Shown in pieces: positions 41,019 through 55,091 of a stretch of DNA of 64,000 nucleotides; position 1 is the stretch's first letter; the number at the start of each line of letters is the position of its first letter. The notes below the pieces were generated by a model. The model did no database searches. It had not been told where the DNA came from and worked only from the letters and a program-made list of their open reading frames with translations. A program made the position numbers and the translations under genes. Origin of the DNA: Paramecium sonneborni (taxonomy: Eukaryota; Ciliophora; Oligohymenophorea; Peniculida; Parameciidae); the NCBI GenBank assembly GCA_905182985.1, contig CAJJDN010000034.1, forward strand, positions 127,736 through 191,735, given 5' to 3'.

Positions 41019-44000
41019 ATGAAATTAGAAATAACATTTCTTCTGTTTCTGGTATCAATAACAGTAAATATTAAATATAAAAAGGTTAGAATTAATAGGA
41101 TGAATATAAAACAGGTTGTAAGAGTGAAGGAAGTCAATGTCAACAAAAATGTGATGATGGATATTAGTTATGTGATGCAAAAAATAAAATAAGATGCGAA
41201 TATGGTTATTTTAAATTGAACTTTAATAATGAGAGTTATTGTGTGAAGTGGTATTATAATTATAAGTTAAAATAGTCCATAATCATTCATAGATAAAATG
41301 ATTTACTTATGTATGGATTGTAGAGAGAACTCAGAGACTTGGTAGAATTTTAGAATGTGTACTTACAATTATGCAATTACAGATGGAGATGAAAATGGAG
41401 CATTTAGAAAACTTCAAATTAGTGAAACTCAAATTTATAATATAATTGAAGTACCTTCTTAGTCAGTAGGAGGAAAGAAAAGTTTTGAAACGGAATTATG
41501 TGAGGGTTGTTTAAAATTTTGTGATGATGGAGATGAAGGAGATGAAGGAGATGAAGGAAATTAATGTAGTCTTCTTTTAGATCCTAATGATGTAACTCAT
41601 AAAGGTATATTTTGTGGAGATGGATATTACTTTGAAAATGATCTATGCAATACTTGTCCATTTAATAAATGCAAATAATGTTCTAGTCAGTATTGTTATG
41701 AATGTTTTGATGGTTATGCCATTAATGATAATTATGATTGTATCCCATGTTTTGAAGGTTGTTCAAAATGTGAATTCGCTGGAGTTATTATATGCTTAGA
41801 ATGTATCCAAGATGATTACAATTATTTGGTGCTCATGGAAGAAGGCTAAAAATGTTCTTATTGTGATTATGGATGCAGAAGATGTTAAGTCGAATATGTC
41901 GATGGCTATGAATAACAACGATGTACCTAATGTTAGTAAGGTTATGTTGTATCAAATGAAGGATCTTGGTGTGAATATTAAGAAGATAGTAATTGTCAAA
42001 TCAGTTATTATCAATATTCAAAGGATGATGGCGCCACCATTCTATAAACTTATAAATTAGGTTTTGAAATCGTTATCGATTATGATGCAAAGTAATAATG
42101 TTATAAGTGCAAATCTGGATTTAAGGTTGAAGAAGGAAAATGTGAAAAAATTTTAGATCCAAATTAAAAATGTGTTTCTGAGGATTAAAATAAATAGCTT
42201 TGTTATGAATGCAAAGATTATTAATTATTGAAATATTTAAATACAGCAAACTCTGTAACAAATAGTTGTGATGAAAGTTAAGATTGCAGAAAAAAGATTA
42301 AATATTGTTTACAATGCATTTCATATATTGTTAATACAGTTGAGTAATTCTAATGTCTTAAATGTGAAAAAGGATACTATCCTGATATTTTTTCAAATCT
42401 ATGTTTACCATGTCCTTCTAGATGTGATGAATGTTGGTAATACACTAATAGTTACAATATTGCTGCCTATTTACAATTGTAATTAGCTGGAATAGATTAT
42501 AATTAATTTTTAAAAGACTTAGAATTAATCAAAAAAGAAAAACTTAATGAACCCTTATGTTCAACTTGTCAAGAAGGATTCTACTTATACAATAACTAAT
42601 GCAAAGGATGTACTGATAGTTGTGTTCCTTCAGACTTTAAAACTAAAGATTCTGAATGTTTATATTTAGATGATACTGCCTACTGTGCAAAATGTCCTAT
42701 ACCATCTTCATAACAATCATTAACTGCTGATAATAGTGAATGTAATGAATGTCCAAATAATTGTATTGCTTGTAGAGAAAGAACTCAAGATGAAATTAAT
42801 CTTGTTAATCCTTTCTTTAATCCTGATTTTGATCAATTAAACAAATATAGCAATTTTTGTTATAAGACCAAATAACCACATGAAAATTAAAACATCTATA
42901 TTGACTCATTTTTTGGTGTTCCTATTACTTGTACTAAAGATCCAAATTTCAAAGGATGTGAAAAAAAATTAGAAACTATTGTAATTGTTTCTTGTGGTGA
43001 AACTAGTACTACATAACCTAATGTGATTAAACTATAGGAAATTTATAAAAAATAAAAAACTAAAATTGTTACTCTTTTTTTACAAAAATTAGAAAATGCT
43101 TAACAATATAATAAATACAATTAGGAAACTGTTACTCATATTAATATCAATATTAAATTCATTTCTGATTTCAATAATGTTTGTGTCTTTGAAAAACCCT
43201 TTTAGATTAAATCAGGTTTTTAAAGAAATGTTTTTACACTTTAAAAATTATCAATTGTAATAGATGGTCAAAATTCTGTATTCAAATAAACTGGTAGAAT
43301 GATACTTTAGGATTATTCTTCTGTTTCAGTTGAAAATGTCTTTTTCAAAGAAAAAACATCTGGTGAATTTGGATTGGAAATTCTTGGGTAAAAAACTATG
43401 TTTACTATGTCAAATTGTAAAGTCTTTAAAGAAAATGTTGCGAGTGCATTTAATATAGTCTTATAAAATACAATATTTATAAAATTGTAATTAGTCGAAT
43501 TTGAAAATCTTAAAAATGAAAATTTTATTAATCAAACTTCAACCAATTAATTTCTTGAATAAGGAGTATATATCATAGAAGATGTTCATGTAAAGAATAG
43601 TGAAATTAATGATGTTCTTATAACAGTAAATCAATTGGGAGCAAATAATATTTTGTAAATTAATTCCCTCAAATTCACAAATACTAACATCACAAATACA
43701 GCTATCTTTTCAGATATAATTACTACTACAAGCTATAGCGTAATAGTAGATAATCTTAAATTAATTTTATGTACAGTTACAAATGGAAGTATTTTTAATT
43801 TAGCTTTAGTCAAATCTTTTGAAGCCAAAAACTTAGAAAGTGTTTTAACATTATATCAATAAGGATCAAATTATGTAATTAGTCCTACTTTAATGATAGA
43901 AAAATTCTTTTGCTATCGTTCTCTATTTGCTAATAACTCTGAACTCATAGTTTCCAATAATTAAATTTATAATTCAGATCAGAAAAGTAGCATATCATAA

Positions 44001-47000
44001 TTTTATTTTAAAAAGATAACATTTAGAAATAATATTTGTTAAAATATTAATTGTTTAATGGTAATTTCTACACCTCTTAATAGTTTTGGAATAAATTCTA
44101 ATGTATGGATTGAATATTTAATCATCTAAGATTTATAAGTCTAATCTATAAGTTAAATGAATATTGATTCAGTTTCATCAGCCTTAATTTCTTTATAAAA
44201 TATAGGAAACGTTTTAATAAATGATATAACAATTAGTAATACTCAAGGTTTCTCCAGTTTCTTTATTGGATAATCGTAATCTATTAAAATAGTGAATGTA
44301 TATTATTTTCTATACATTTATAATGAAATGCTTTATGAATATGATGAAACTATAACTGAAGATTTTGAAGTAGATCCTAATCTCAACAATTTTATTCTTG
44401 TAACCAATCCTTTTAATAATTTGTTACCTAATTCGGCTGATTGTGCTTTTAGAAAATAGAATGAATATCAATTCAATTCTTATCTAATTTACATAGAAGG
44501 ATTTATAGGGTCTATTGAAATGGATTACATAGAAGTTTATGATAATCTTTTTATTGATAGATCTGCAATTGTAATAAAATCCTATCAAAACTTATAATAC
44601 ATGTAAATGGAAACCATCTTATTAAAAAATCTGTTTTTCGATAATAATAAACTTGCTTCAACATTAAATGGAAAAGAAATGAGCTTAATTACAATTGATT
44701 CACAACAAAATTAAAATATCACCATAACTAATGCTTAATTTAATTAAAATCATTTACATCAAATAACTGATTCATAAACAAGCCAAACTCCAGCTTTATT
44801 ATTGATTATCTCTCCAAATTCATTATTAAATTTAGTTGATTCTTATTTCAATTACAATCGTATTTCAAAATCAACAAATGGATTGATGTGGATCAAAGTG
44901 GATTCATTTCTTCTTATTAATTGCTATTTTTAAAAAACAAATATCTTAGATCTTTAATGGTTGGATTATCTTGAAGAATAACAATTAATAACAAATGATA
45001 CATAAACAACTGCTATTAATCTAAGTAATATAATTATTATTAATATTTTTAGAATTATTCTTTTAAATTTAATCTCAAGGATCAAATCTATATATTATAG
45101 GTAAATTCATTTACATTGAGAATCTGGAAATAATTGAATCTTTTGGTTAGTCTGCAGCTGGAATTTTTATAGAACTATTAGAAGGAATTGTGACAATCAA
45201 GGAATCACATTTTAAAAATATTTAAAGCAGTTTATAATTAGCTGATGGTTCATAAGGAGGGTGTTTAACAATAAATTCTGATAGTTCTGAAATGCAATTA
45301 GAATTACATTCTGTTACTATGACTAATTGCACTGCAAGAATTAGTGGAGGTTGCATTTATATTTATCCTACAAAATTTAAGCAAAGTATCTTATTAAAAA
45401 ACTCTTAATTCTACTTTTGTCAATCTTTGGGTTATTCATTTATAAGTAATCCATTTTTAGAATCAACCAATAAACCCTTAATAGAATTTTAGAATATTAT
45501 TGTAGGTGATAATAATTATGATAACTTCATTTAAAATTTACCAGATCTATCACTTCTAGATTAATTGAAATTAACTGAAAATTCAGGAATATATTATCAA
45601 TACACAGGATAATTAACTATTAGAAATTCTGTTTTCACTAATTTTAAATATGTGAGTATAATTAAAGCAATAGCTATGACTGATATATTTATATCTTAAA
45701 GTAAGTTTATAAGGAATGTTCTTTTTTTGATGCCACTTTTAGATCTCTAAATGACACCAACTGTCTAAAATCAGATCCAAGTAATAGATTCACAATTTGT
45801 TGATAATTGGTCTATTGAAATCAATTCTATAGTAAATAAATGTGATGGATTTATTAAAAAAGGACTAAGCTAAACTTTGAGTTAATAAAGTTGTGATTAA
45901 ATTATGTACATCATAGAATTTTAGAATTACTAAAATCAAGATGAAGAGAGTTGGAATAGTCTTTTATATTTAGAATCTTATAATTAATATAATGAAAATG
46001 ATAAATATGAATCTGTCTATTCATATACTACTTTTGATGTTGATACAGTTTAAGTTATTTAAAGATTTAATTCAACAACAAATACAACTTTGATAAATTG
46101 TGTTCTTTAGAATATGCTTAAGTAATAAATATTGATTAATATTTAGTTTGACATTAGAGGCTGGATAAATATTAAGTACTTCTATAATCAAGATAAAAAG
46201 TGTATTTAGTAATTCTTTTTTAAATTTTGAAAAGTTAAGTATTGCTTCGAATAGATGTTAAAGATGTTATGGAGGTTTAGTGTAAATATTGGGAGTAAAT
46301 GTAGGAAGTTCAACAGATACCAAACTATTTTTAAATCAGATAAATTGTAAAGATAATACAGTAGGATATTATGGATGCTTATTAATATAAAAGGATATAG
46401 AGTTGAGTCCCTTTGTACCAAATTAAAACATTTTGGATTTGAACATTAATTAATTTTCAAAAAATAGATTACTGTAATTAAGTGAAAATTATACAGTTTC
46501 TATAGTTGGATCAACATTTTCATCAAATAGAGCAAGTGTTGGATCAAGCATAAGTTTATCAGGGTTAAATGTTTTAGTAAAAGAATGTGTATTTTCAGAT
46601 AATCTAGCTAGTTTAGCTGGAGCTGCAATTTATTATAAAAATTTTGGTGGAGATTTGGATACTTCGTTATATGTTTACAATTTATCTTTTCTAAATAATA
46701 GAGCTTAAGTTGGAGCTGCTTTCTATTTAATTGATAAGGAATTAGCAGATGTAGATTCCTTATTAATAACATTTTAATATAATAATGCTTCTATGATGGC
46801 CAGTAATATTCAGGAAAATTCAAGAAGATAAACTATTTCTATGAATTATGGTTCCTATCTAAAAGTTTAAGTTTATAGGAATCTAAGTGGTGATTTGAAT
46901 TTAGATGGAAATATTGATAGTGTTAATGAAAGAATAAGGGAAAATATATCTTTAGATTATCATATAATTGGTAATTATCCTGAGAAAACTAATTTGCTTA

Positions 47001-49820
47001 TTCTGCCTTCAGGATAATCAATTAATACATATTAATATTTTTTAGAAGAAACTCAAGAATATATTCCTTATGAATGGATATTTAGAGTTATTAATTTGAA
47101 TAGATTTTATGAACCAATTGTAAATGATGATGAGGGTGATAAGTGTTATATATTTGGTAGAATATAAAGTTTTTAAAATTATTCTGACAATCTAGTTTTT
47201 ACAAATAATTTTACATCTCCTAATGAAATGATTTTTAGCAAGAATTAAAAAGGCTATGCACTTGATGATATGTAATTAATTTTTGACCCATAATTTGATA
47301 AGAATTATTATTTGGAATTAAAAAGTAATATAAATTGATAAATTAGTAAAATGTGATAAAATGGCCATTCCTGTATATGCAGATCCTCCAGACTATAGTA
47401 TAATAGGATACAATATGGGTTATGAATTAATGTTAAATGTGAGAACATTTCCATGTTAAAAAGGAGAAGTATACTAACTTGGTCGTTGTATACCATGCAG
47501 TCCAAAATTAAATTAATATTCTGTTACTATAGGAGCTGTTTTATGCTCATAATTTAATTCTGATTATATGATAGCTATAAAACAATCATCCATAAAATTG
47601 AAACCTGGATATTGGAGACCTGATTATGATAATGATTAATCTTAATATTGTGAGAATTTTGATACTAATTGTAATGGAGGTTGGGTACCTGGTAATCCTT
47701 CTTGTTATACAGGACATATAGGAGCATTATGTGAATCATGTGATCTATATCAAACATTTAATGATGAAAGATATACTCAAACATCAGCATATAAATGTGC
47801 GAGATGTGAACCTACAATGTAATTAAATTACATAGTTTTGGTAGCAACATCAATTACATCATTTATTTCAATGATTTTAGCAGTAAAAGGAAGTTATTTA
47901 TCATCTATGTAATTTATTATTGAAGATACTCTTGATAAATGGGGAGTGCTTTTAAAAAGCTCTGAAAGTGATTTGGCTGTATTAATGAAAGTTCTTACGA
48001 ATTACTTTTAAATTATTTAGTTTATTGCTTCATTTTAAATAACAATTCCAAGTACAATTAAATAAACAGCAAAAACTGGAGGTAATCCAACTGAGAGTAC
48101 TACAACTGCTATGGATTGTCTCTATGTAACAATGTCTGATTTAGATGTTTTATACTTTAGAATGGTTTGGGCATTCATCCAACCATCCATATATTTAGTA
48201 GGATTCTATATTGTTTACTTTATAGGTGTAATAATTAAAATGGTTCCTTATAAGATTAATATTATCACAACAGCCTTAATTTATTAATTCCTATATTTAC
48301 AACCTACTTATGTTGAAGGATTTATTGTTCTAGCATCCTCTAGAACTGTTAGTGGTTATTAATATGTGTAAAGAGATGTTGCTTATAGATATGATAGTGA
48401 TAGACATTAATATTATCTCTTGAGATTCATTATGCCTATGTTACTTGTTTGGGTCTTAATCTTGCCATTTTTATTTATGTTTTTAGTTTTCAAAAATAGA
48501 AAAACTATTAATACTAAGTAAACCAAATTGATTTATGGTTTCTTTTATCTTGAATACTAACTTAATAGTTATCTATGGGAATTCGTTAAATTATTCCAAA
48601 AAGAATTTATGGTCATTATTTTAGCATTTTATGAAGATCAAGTTACAGTTAAAGGTTTACTACTAGTAGTTGTCATGTTCCTTTATGGATTTTACTAAAT
48701 CTAAGTATCTCCCTATAGCAACAAAAGACTCAATATGCTTGATAGATATTCTACTGTTATCTTGTCCATTTCATTAGCTATGGGAGTCTTACTAAAATCT
48801 TGTTAAGATTAAGATTTTGGATATTTATTTATAATTGTCGCTATTATCTTAGTTTTGATAAATGTTCCATTCCTTTTATCAATTATTTATTATATTTTTG
48901 AAGGCTACATAATCAAATTATCACCAATTCTTGATAAAATTAGGGATGTTCTTAATGAAAAATACCCCAATTTAGGTGAAAGACATCCTTGGTTAAGACC
49001 ATATTTGTATAATAAAGCTAAAATGGCTATTAAAGTTAAGGCATATTGGGGAATTCTTAGAGAAGCTGTTGTAGATACCAATAAAATTTGTAAACAGCAT
49101 AATCTTAAGTTTAAAAAGATTTTCCCACCTTATGCAAAAGCAGATGAAGAAGGCGTTTATGGATTAGAAAATGTTTCTGTTAGAGCTAAACAAAAAATTA
49201 ATGAAGATTTATAACCTTTAATTAACGAGTCTTTAAGTCCTGGCAATGAAGATGCATTAAGAGTACAATAGCCAAGTGCAATCAGAATCTAAAATTTACA
49301 AAATAATGGAGTAGTTTAACAAGGTCAATTTTTTACTTCTTCATTTATTACCAACTTAAACTAAGAATAGGTAGCCATAACTGGTTAAGGTGTTGAATAA
49401 TGGCCCGATTAAACATAATATGAAGGATTAATTGTTAATGGTAAAAAATAAGGTAAAGGTATATTAAAGTGGCCATTTAGAGAAGATTAAGTTTAGCAAG
49501 AATAATATGAAGGTGAATTTGATAATAATCTTTTTGATGGTTATGGAGTGTATAAATGGAGCGATGGAAAAGTATATGAGGGAAGGTGGAAATAAGGTAA
49601 AAGACAAGGATATGGAAAATATTAAGGAACAAATCAATAGTATGAAGGTGAATTTAAAGAGGATATGTATGAAGGTTAAGGAACTTTAAAAATTGGGGAT
49701 AAACTTATTTCTGGTAATTTCGTTAAAGGCAAGATGAATGGTGAAATGGAAATTAAAATTGGTAAAAAGAAAAGAAGAGGAATTTGGAAAGAGGGAGTAT
49801 TTGAGAAGTGGATTGATTGA
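41019..49820 (+). CDS. giant polytopic membrane protein: Cys-rich, beta-solenoid-like, MORN tail
   Basis: About 2,880 residues. The signal peptide MKLEITFLLFLVSIT ends at an intron (41064-41098). The next 600 residues are Cys-rich (repeated CxxC and CxxGY units like furin/EGF-type growth-factor-receptor repeats). About 1,400 residues follow of Asn/Ile/Phe-rich short strands, as in right-handed beta-solenoid repeats, then another Cys cluster (47,450-47,820). From about 47,820 come five or more membrane helices, then a soluble linker, and from about 49,390 four to five MORN repeats (YEGEFDNNLFDGYGVYKW). It ends at TGA 49818-49820. Few introns. A surface receptor or adhesion protein with a lipid-binding cytoplasmic tail is inferred. 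Confidence 0.85.
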
Positions 49821-50275
49821 TTAAGAATAATTTATATTGCAAAAAAATTCAAAATTTATTAAATTTATTTAAATTATAAAAAAATTCATATAAAATAGTA
49901 ATTTTTATTAAAAAAATAAATAAATTTGATTTATTCATATAATTTTTGTGATTTAATGATTTCTTAAAGCTTTATTAACTTTAACTAAAAATTCTTTTTC
50001 AATAATTGAAACTTAATATCTGTTTTGAGTCAAAAACACTTATTTAAATTTAAACAATCTAATTGAAGTTTAAAAGATCAATACTCAAATTTTGAATGTT
50101 TTCAATAATGATAATAAATTTATGTTTGACTTCTGTAGTAAATTTGAATAGAATGTTTTGAAATATGAAATAGAATTTTATAAGTTTCTAATATTAAAAA
50201 TAAAGACATATAATTTAATGTAATATATAAAAATAATATAATGTATATTATTATATATTTAACTTAATTATTGGA
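49821..50275. other. intergenic between convergent genes
   Basis: Very AT-rich 3'-to-3' spacer. Nothing coding seen. Confidence 0.55.
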
Positions 50276-51767
50276 TCATAAGCCTTTATCAAGTTTTCTA
50301 AATCTTGCTTCCAACTCATCAAGAGTTTATACATTTGTATTATTATTATTATTATTTGTTTATTGACCAATAGGCTATTATGGTAGTATTACTGGCTAGA
50401 TCTATGGCTATTAAGGAGTTTAGAATGACTAAGGAGTTTTCATATTTTAACTAGCCATAATTTAAGGACCTTTATATTGAAATAAATTAAAAATACCTGA
50501 ATTAAGACCTGCATATGGATTTGAAGAACCATTCGTTTAACCAAATCCTGCTGGAGGTTGATTACCATATAATTAATTATTAGGTTAATTATATAAACCA
50601 GTTTATGGAGGAGGTTAATTAGCAAAATTATTTGGGAAACCTTAAGGTTAAGATCCTAAACCTCCTTAAGATTAATTACCAAAACCTCCTTATGTTCCAA
50701 AACCTCCTTATGTTCCAAAACCTCCTTAAGATTAATTACCAAAACCCCCTTATGGCTATCCAAATCCTTAGGGTTGATTACCAAAACCTCCTTAAGGTTG
50801 ATTAGTAAATCCTCCTTGTGGTTATCCAAATCCTCCTTAAGGTTAATTACCAAATCCTCCTTGAGGTTAATTACCAAATCCTCCTCCTTATGGTTAATTA
50901 CTAAATCCTCCTTAAGGATAATTACCCAATCCTCCTTATGGTTATACAAAACCTCCTTACATTCCAAAATCAGTTTATCCTTAATAAGTACCTGGTTATG
51001 AAAAAGGTTCTGGATGAGATCCAAAAGGTACTCCAAAACCTTAATTTGGAGGTGGAATAAATTATTATTATTAACCAAATACTTACTAATCTAATAATAT
51101 TCCTCCTGAAGCAGGTTTGAGAAATTTAGAGCTAAATTAATGTCCTGAAGCATTTAATTATTCTTCACTGAATCCATATTTTTCTGCAAATTTTAATGCA
51201 AATTCATTCACTTCATTAGCATCAGGTAAAGGATTTTTATAAAGTTACCTCAATTCTTAATCAACATTCATTAATTTGCTTGTGTCATTAAAGCCAGGAC
51301 CGAAATAGAATATCATAAGATCTTTAAATTCCATTACTTACTCTAAGTTTAAATTGTCGGCTGCAAAAAGGATACTTTCAATATATGGCATGACGTCTGA
51401 TATTTTTGAATGATCTCCTCCGCATCTAAAGATTCTAATTGATTAATCTTTAACAATATCACAATATCTAAGTTAATTTCACATTAGTATACCTAATAAC
51501 AATGTTACAAGTTTCTATAAACCGAACATCTTGGACCAACTGTTTGAGCTTCTGGTACTCTTCAACCATTATTCTAGAAGGACTTCTTAACATTTCATTT
51601 AAAGCTTTCTCTTTCATTAATGCTTAATTCGTTCTTTTGTCTCTGTTTAATTCCACATAGCCTTTTACCTAAAAATATAAAGATTTACTTACTTTTAAGC
51701 ATGCCACTTCGATTTGAAATTATGTGATCTATTTACTCTAAGGTGCTTTTGGTTATTAAGTTCCCAT
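50276..51767 (-). CDS. IST1: IST1-like ESCRT-III-associated protein
   Basis: The N-terminal 190 residues read as an IST1 domain: basic first helix, then KEKALNEMLRSPSRIMVEEY, RFIETCNIVIRYC, YIESILFAADNLNLEQV and MIFYFGPGF. Introns fit at 51669-51692 and 51468-51492. A low-complexity GGFGNQPQ repeat tail of about 200 residues follows, and the extreme C-terminus LDELEARFRKLDKGL is an MIM1-type motif, as at the end of animal and yeast IST1, where it binds MIT domains of VPS4 and other ESCRT partners. Role: ESCRT-dependent membrane scission at endosomes or the division site. TGA at 50276-50278. Confidence 0.88.
50640..50990 (-). repeat. imperfect tandem repeat coding GGFGNQ units
   Basis: Inside the IST1-like gene, a unit near CCTCCTTAAGGTTGATTACC recurs with small changes. 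On the minus strand it encodes Gly-Gly-Phe-Gly-Asn-Gln-Pro-Gln. Both strands stay open through it, which explains spurious plus-strand frames. Such repeats expand and contract by slippage. Confidence 0.85.
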
Positions 51768-52156
51768 GAATATGGATTTAATTGTTTAAAATAATATATA
51801 TCATCATATGATCATTCAATGATTAAATTAAAATAATATTTTTGCCAAAATAATAAAATATATAATGGTATATATAATTTAAGAAGTTCTTCACTGAAAA
51901 AGAAAAGTATTTATTTACTTAATTTTTAGTAGTATTGTTTGACTCAAATATAAAAACAAAAAAAGCAAAGAAAAATTGATAGTTAAAACCAAGAACCAAA
52001 AAAAATACAGAGAAATCAAACATCATGAAGATGTGTTATTAAATTTAGAATCTATTTTCCTTATAATACTTTTCATGATATTTACATGAATTACTTTATA
52101 AATTTATAAGAATTTTTTTAAATTTATCTTGAATATTATCTTAGCATAAAAAATTA
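51768..52156. other. divergent intergenic region
   Basis: AT-rich; presumed promoter region of the IST1 gene and of the broken gene that follows. No recognisable motif. Confidence 0.5.
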
Positions 52157-55091
52157 ATGGAAACCCTTATTCAATTATTAAAAAATTAAACTTTCCAACA
52201 TTTTTAAAGATTAACTCAGCAAGAAATTTAATTGCCAAAAGGCTAAAAAAAGAAAGGGTTTGGAAATTTTTAAGATATAACAGAAATGTCAAGAGATGAG
52301 CATTAATAAGAAAAAATAGAATATTATTATGGCGATTTTATTTTAAGAGATAATTCCAGAAGTTAATGTTTATTTAAATATATACTATAAGATGATTCTA
52401 TTAACAAAAAGAAATTATGATACAATAGAATTTATTAAGGTAAAAAGAGTCTTTAATCCCCCTAAAAGAATGAAAGAAGAATTATCACTATAAAAGAACC
52501 TAATATGTCATCTTAAAGTGGATAGGAAATTGTGGGTTTTATGATAAAAAAGAAGGGATTTTAATATTTACATTAGATAATGATACTGGGTGATTTTGGC
52601 AGGAATGGAATTTAATGATAAGGATTAGCTGGATGAAATTGAGAGTCATGAAAGATTTATGGAAAATTTGATTAAAGAGAAATAATTAAGGACATAAATT
52701 GAAGAACGGAGATCTTAAAATTAGGAATCAAGACTTTTGAAGAGGTTGAAGAATTTTTAATTAAGAGAAAATAAAATTAAAATAAAGTTTATGTTTATGT
52801 TTAAGATTCTTAAGGATAAGTATTATTTTAAAGATGAACAACATTCATAAATGTATTTCATGGAAAAGATTAAAATTAATCATTTTTTGAAAAAGAATAA
52901 TAACTTTGCTAGAAATAAGGATTGAGCGAATAAGAATATTATTATATTTAAAGATATACTTGTTAGAGAATCAGTTAAAATGGAATGATCTAATTAGAAT
53001 TTTGGTTATTTGATTATTAAAGGATTAATTCATTATACAGAATGAATAAAATAATTATTTTTAATTTTGATATAGCAAACATCATGAAAAAAGAAACTTA
53101 ATCAGATTTATCAATAGTTTAACAAAATGAATACTTATTAGAAATTGAGATCTGAATCAAATAAATTTCTTTGTGATATCAAAATAATTTTGAAAAACCT
53201 TAAAATTTTGGTTTTTAATAAGATGGAACTAAACTAATATCGAACGAAGATTTTAACCATTAATAAGAATATTCTATAGAAGATCTAAATAAAGTAGCTA
53301 CTCTTGCATTAATAAAATAATTATAACAGTAGATGAAAAATTTGTAAAGAAAAAAATAAATTGAATCTGATTAAGTAGATTAGACAACTTATTTTTCTAA
53401 TTTAATTGAATAAAATGTTATACCTTTAGAATAATGTTTTCATATTTTTCATATAAATTTTCTCAAAGAATTATTGGGATGGTACATAATGAAAAAAGAA
53501 AATCGATAATTCTTCTAGAATAAAATTGTGAAAAGGAGATAATCATATATGATATTTTTCAAATTGTTGGAAATAAAAAGAAGGAGGAAACTCTGGACTA
53601 CACATTAAATATTACTTTTGATGATCATGCTTCTAACCTCTCTTGGTATCCAACTCAAGATTGCTAATATGCTTTTGTTTTAGGAAATTCAGATGATAAA
53701 ATTCATTTTGGTTGTCTTAAATGTAAAATAATATTGCTTAAATTGAAGAGTCATTTTTCCTAAATCCTAAAGTTTTAAAGAGTGTTAAATTACAAACACA
53801 AGAGATTAAATTGATAAAAAAATTTTGAAAATTTTGTTAAGGATCATAAATTAAAGATGTNATAAATTGAAGAACGGAGATCTTAAAATTAGGAATCAAG
53901 ACTTTTGAAGAGGTTGAAGAATTTTTAATTAAGAGAAAATAAAATTAAAATAAAGTTTATGTTTATGTTTAAGATTCTTAAGGATAAGTATTATTTTAAA
54001 GATGAACAACATTCATAAATGTATTTCATGGAAAAGATTAAAATTAATCATTTTTTGAAAAAGAATAATAACTTTGCTAGAAATAAGGATTGAGCGAATA
54101 AGAATATTATTATATTTAAAGATATACTTGTTAGAGAATCAGTTAAAATGGAATGATCTAATTAGAATTTTGGTTATTTGATTATTAAAGGATTAATTCA
54201 TTATACAGAATGAATAAAATAATTATTTTTAATTTTGATATAGCAAACATCATGAAAAAAGAAACTTAATCAGATTTATCAATAGTTTAACAAAATGAAT
54301 ACTTATTAGAAATTGAGATCTGAATCAAATAAATTTCTTTGTGATATCAAAATAATTTTGAAAAACCTTAAAATTTTGGTTTTTAATAAGATGGAACTAA
54401 ACTAATATCGAACGAAGATTTTAACCATTAATAAGAATATTCTATAGAAGATCTAAATAAAGTAGCTACTCTTGCATTAATAAAATAATTATAACAGTAG
54501 ATGAAAAATTTGTAAAGAAAAAAATAAATTGAATCTGATTAAGTAGATTAGACAACTTATTTTTCTAATTTAATTGAATAAAATGTTATACCTTTAGAAT
54601 AATGTTTTCATATTTTTCATATAAATTTTCTCAAAGAATTATTGGGATGGTACATAATGAAAAAAGAAAATCGATAATTCTTCTAGAATAAAATTGTGAA
54701 AAGGAGATAATCATATATGATATTTTTCAAATTGTTGGAAATAAAAAGAAGGAGGAAACTCTGGACTACACATTAAATATTACTTTTGATGATCATGCTT
54801 CTAACCTCTCTTGGTATCCAACTCAAGATTGCTAATATGCTTTTGTTTTAGGAAATTCAGATGATAAAATTCATTTTGGTTGTCTTAAATGTAAAATAAT
54901 ATTGCTTAAATTGAAGAGTCATTTTTCCTAAATCCTAAAGTTTTAAAGAGTGTTAAATTACAAACACAAGAGATTAAATTGATAAAAAAATTTTGAAAAT
55001 TTTGTTAAGGATCATAAATTAAAGATGTGAAATAAATGTAAACTTTGGCTCCAAAAAAACTTAGGATGTAACTAAATATATTTGCATGTGA
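52157..55091 (+). pseudogene. frame-broken gene containing an exact duplication
   Basis: Coding-like text starts METLIQLLKNQTFQHF at 52157 and ends near 55091, but it jumps frame at least six times. Clean stretches include YYGDFILRDNSRS, NEDFNHQQEYSIEDLNKV and YTLNITFDDHASNLSWYP...DKIHFGC, the last with a weak beta-propeller (WD-like) look. Part of it (1,167 bp) is present twice around an N, so the true locus is about 1.2 kb shorter. One late break at the A7 run 54984-54990 closes with one added A, and a short tail then reads on to a TGA. Either a decayed gene or a poorly assembled one; I lean to the latter. Confidence 0.5.
52694..55028. repeat. exact 1,167 bp tandem duplication around a single N
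   Basis: Bases 52694-53860 recur at 53862-55028 with a constant offset of 1,168 and no mismatch that I could find; base 53861 is N. The duplicate stops exactly at the N on one side. This is what unmerged overlapping contig ends look like, rather than a biological duplication. Confidence 0.9.

Noticed and set aside
41614..42486. Short Met/Val/Ile-rich plus-strand frames
   Set aside because: They are alternate-frame readings of the Cys-rich part of the giant membrane protein, which is continuous in its own frame.
50640..51080. Regular repeats resembling a CRISPR array, and long open frames on both strands
   Set aside because: Units are imperfect, lack unique spacers of constant size, and encode GGFGNQ repeats inside the IST1 gene. 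The opposite-strand frame is a low-complexity shadow.
52694..55028. Recent segmental duplication or mobile element
   Set aside because: No terminal repeats or transposase, identity is complete, and the boundary coincides with an N. An assembly join is the simpler cause.
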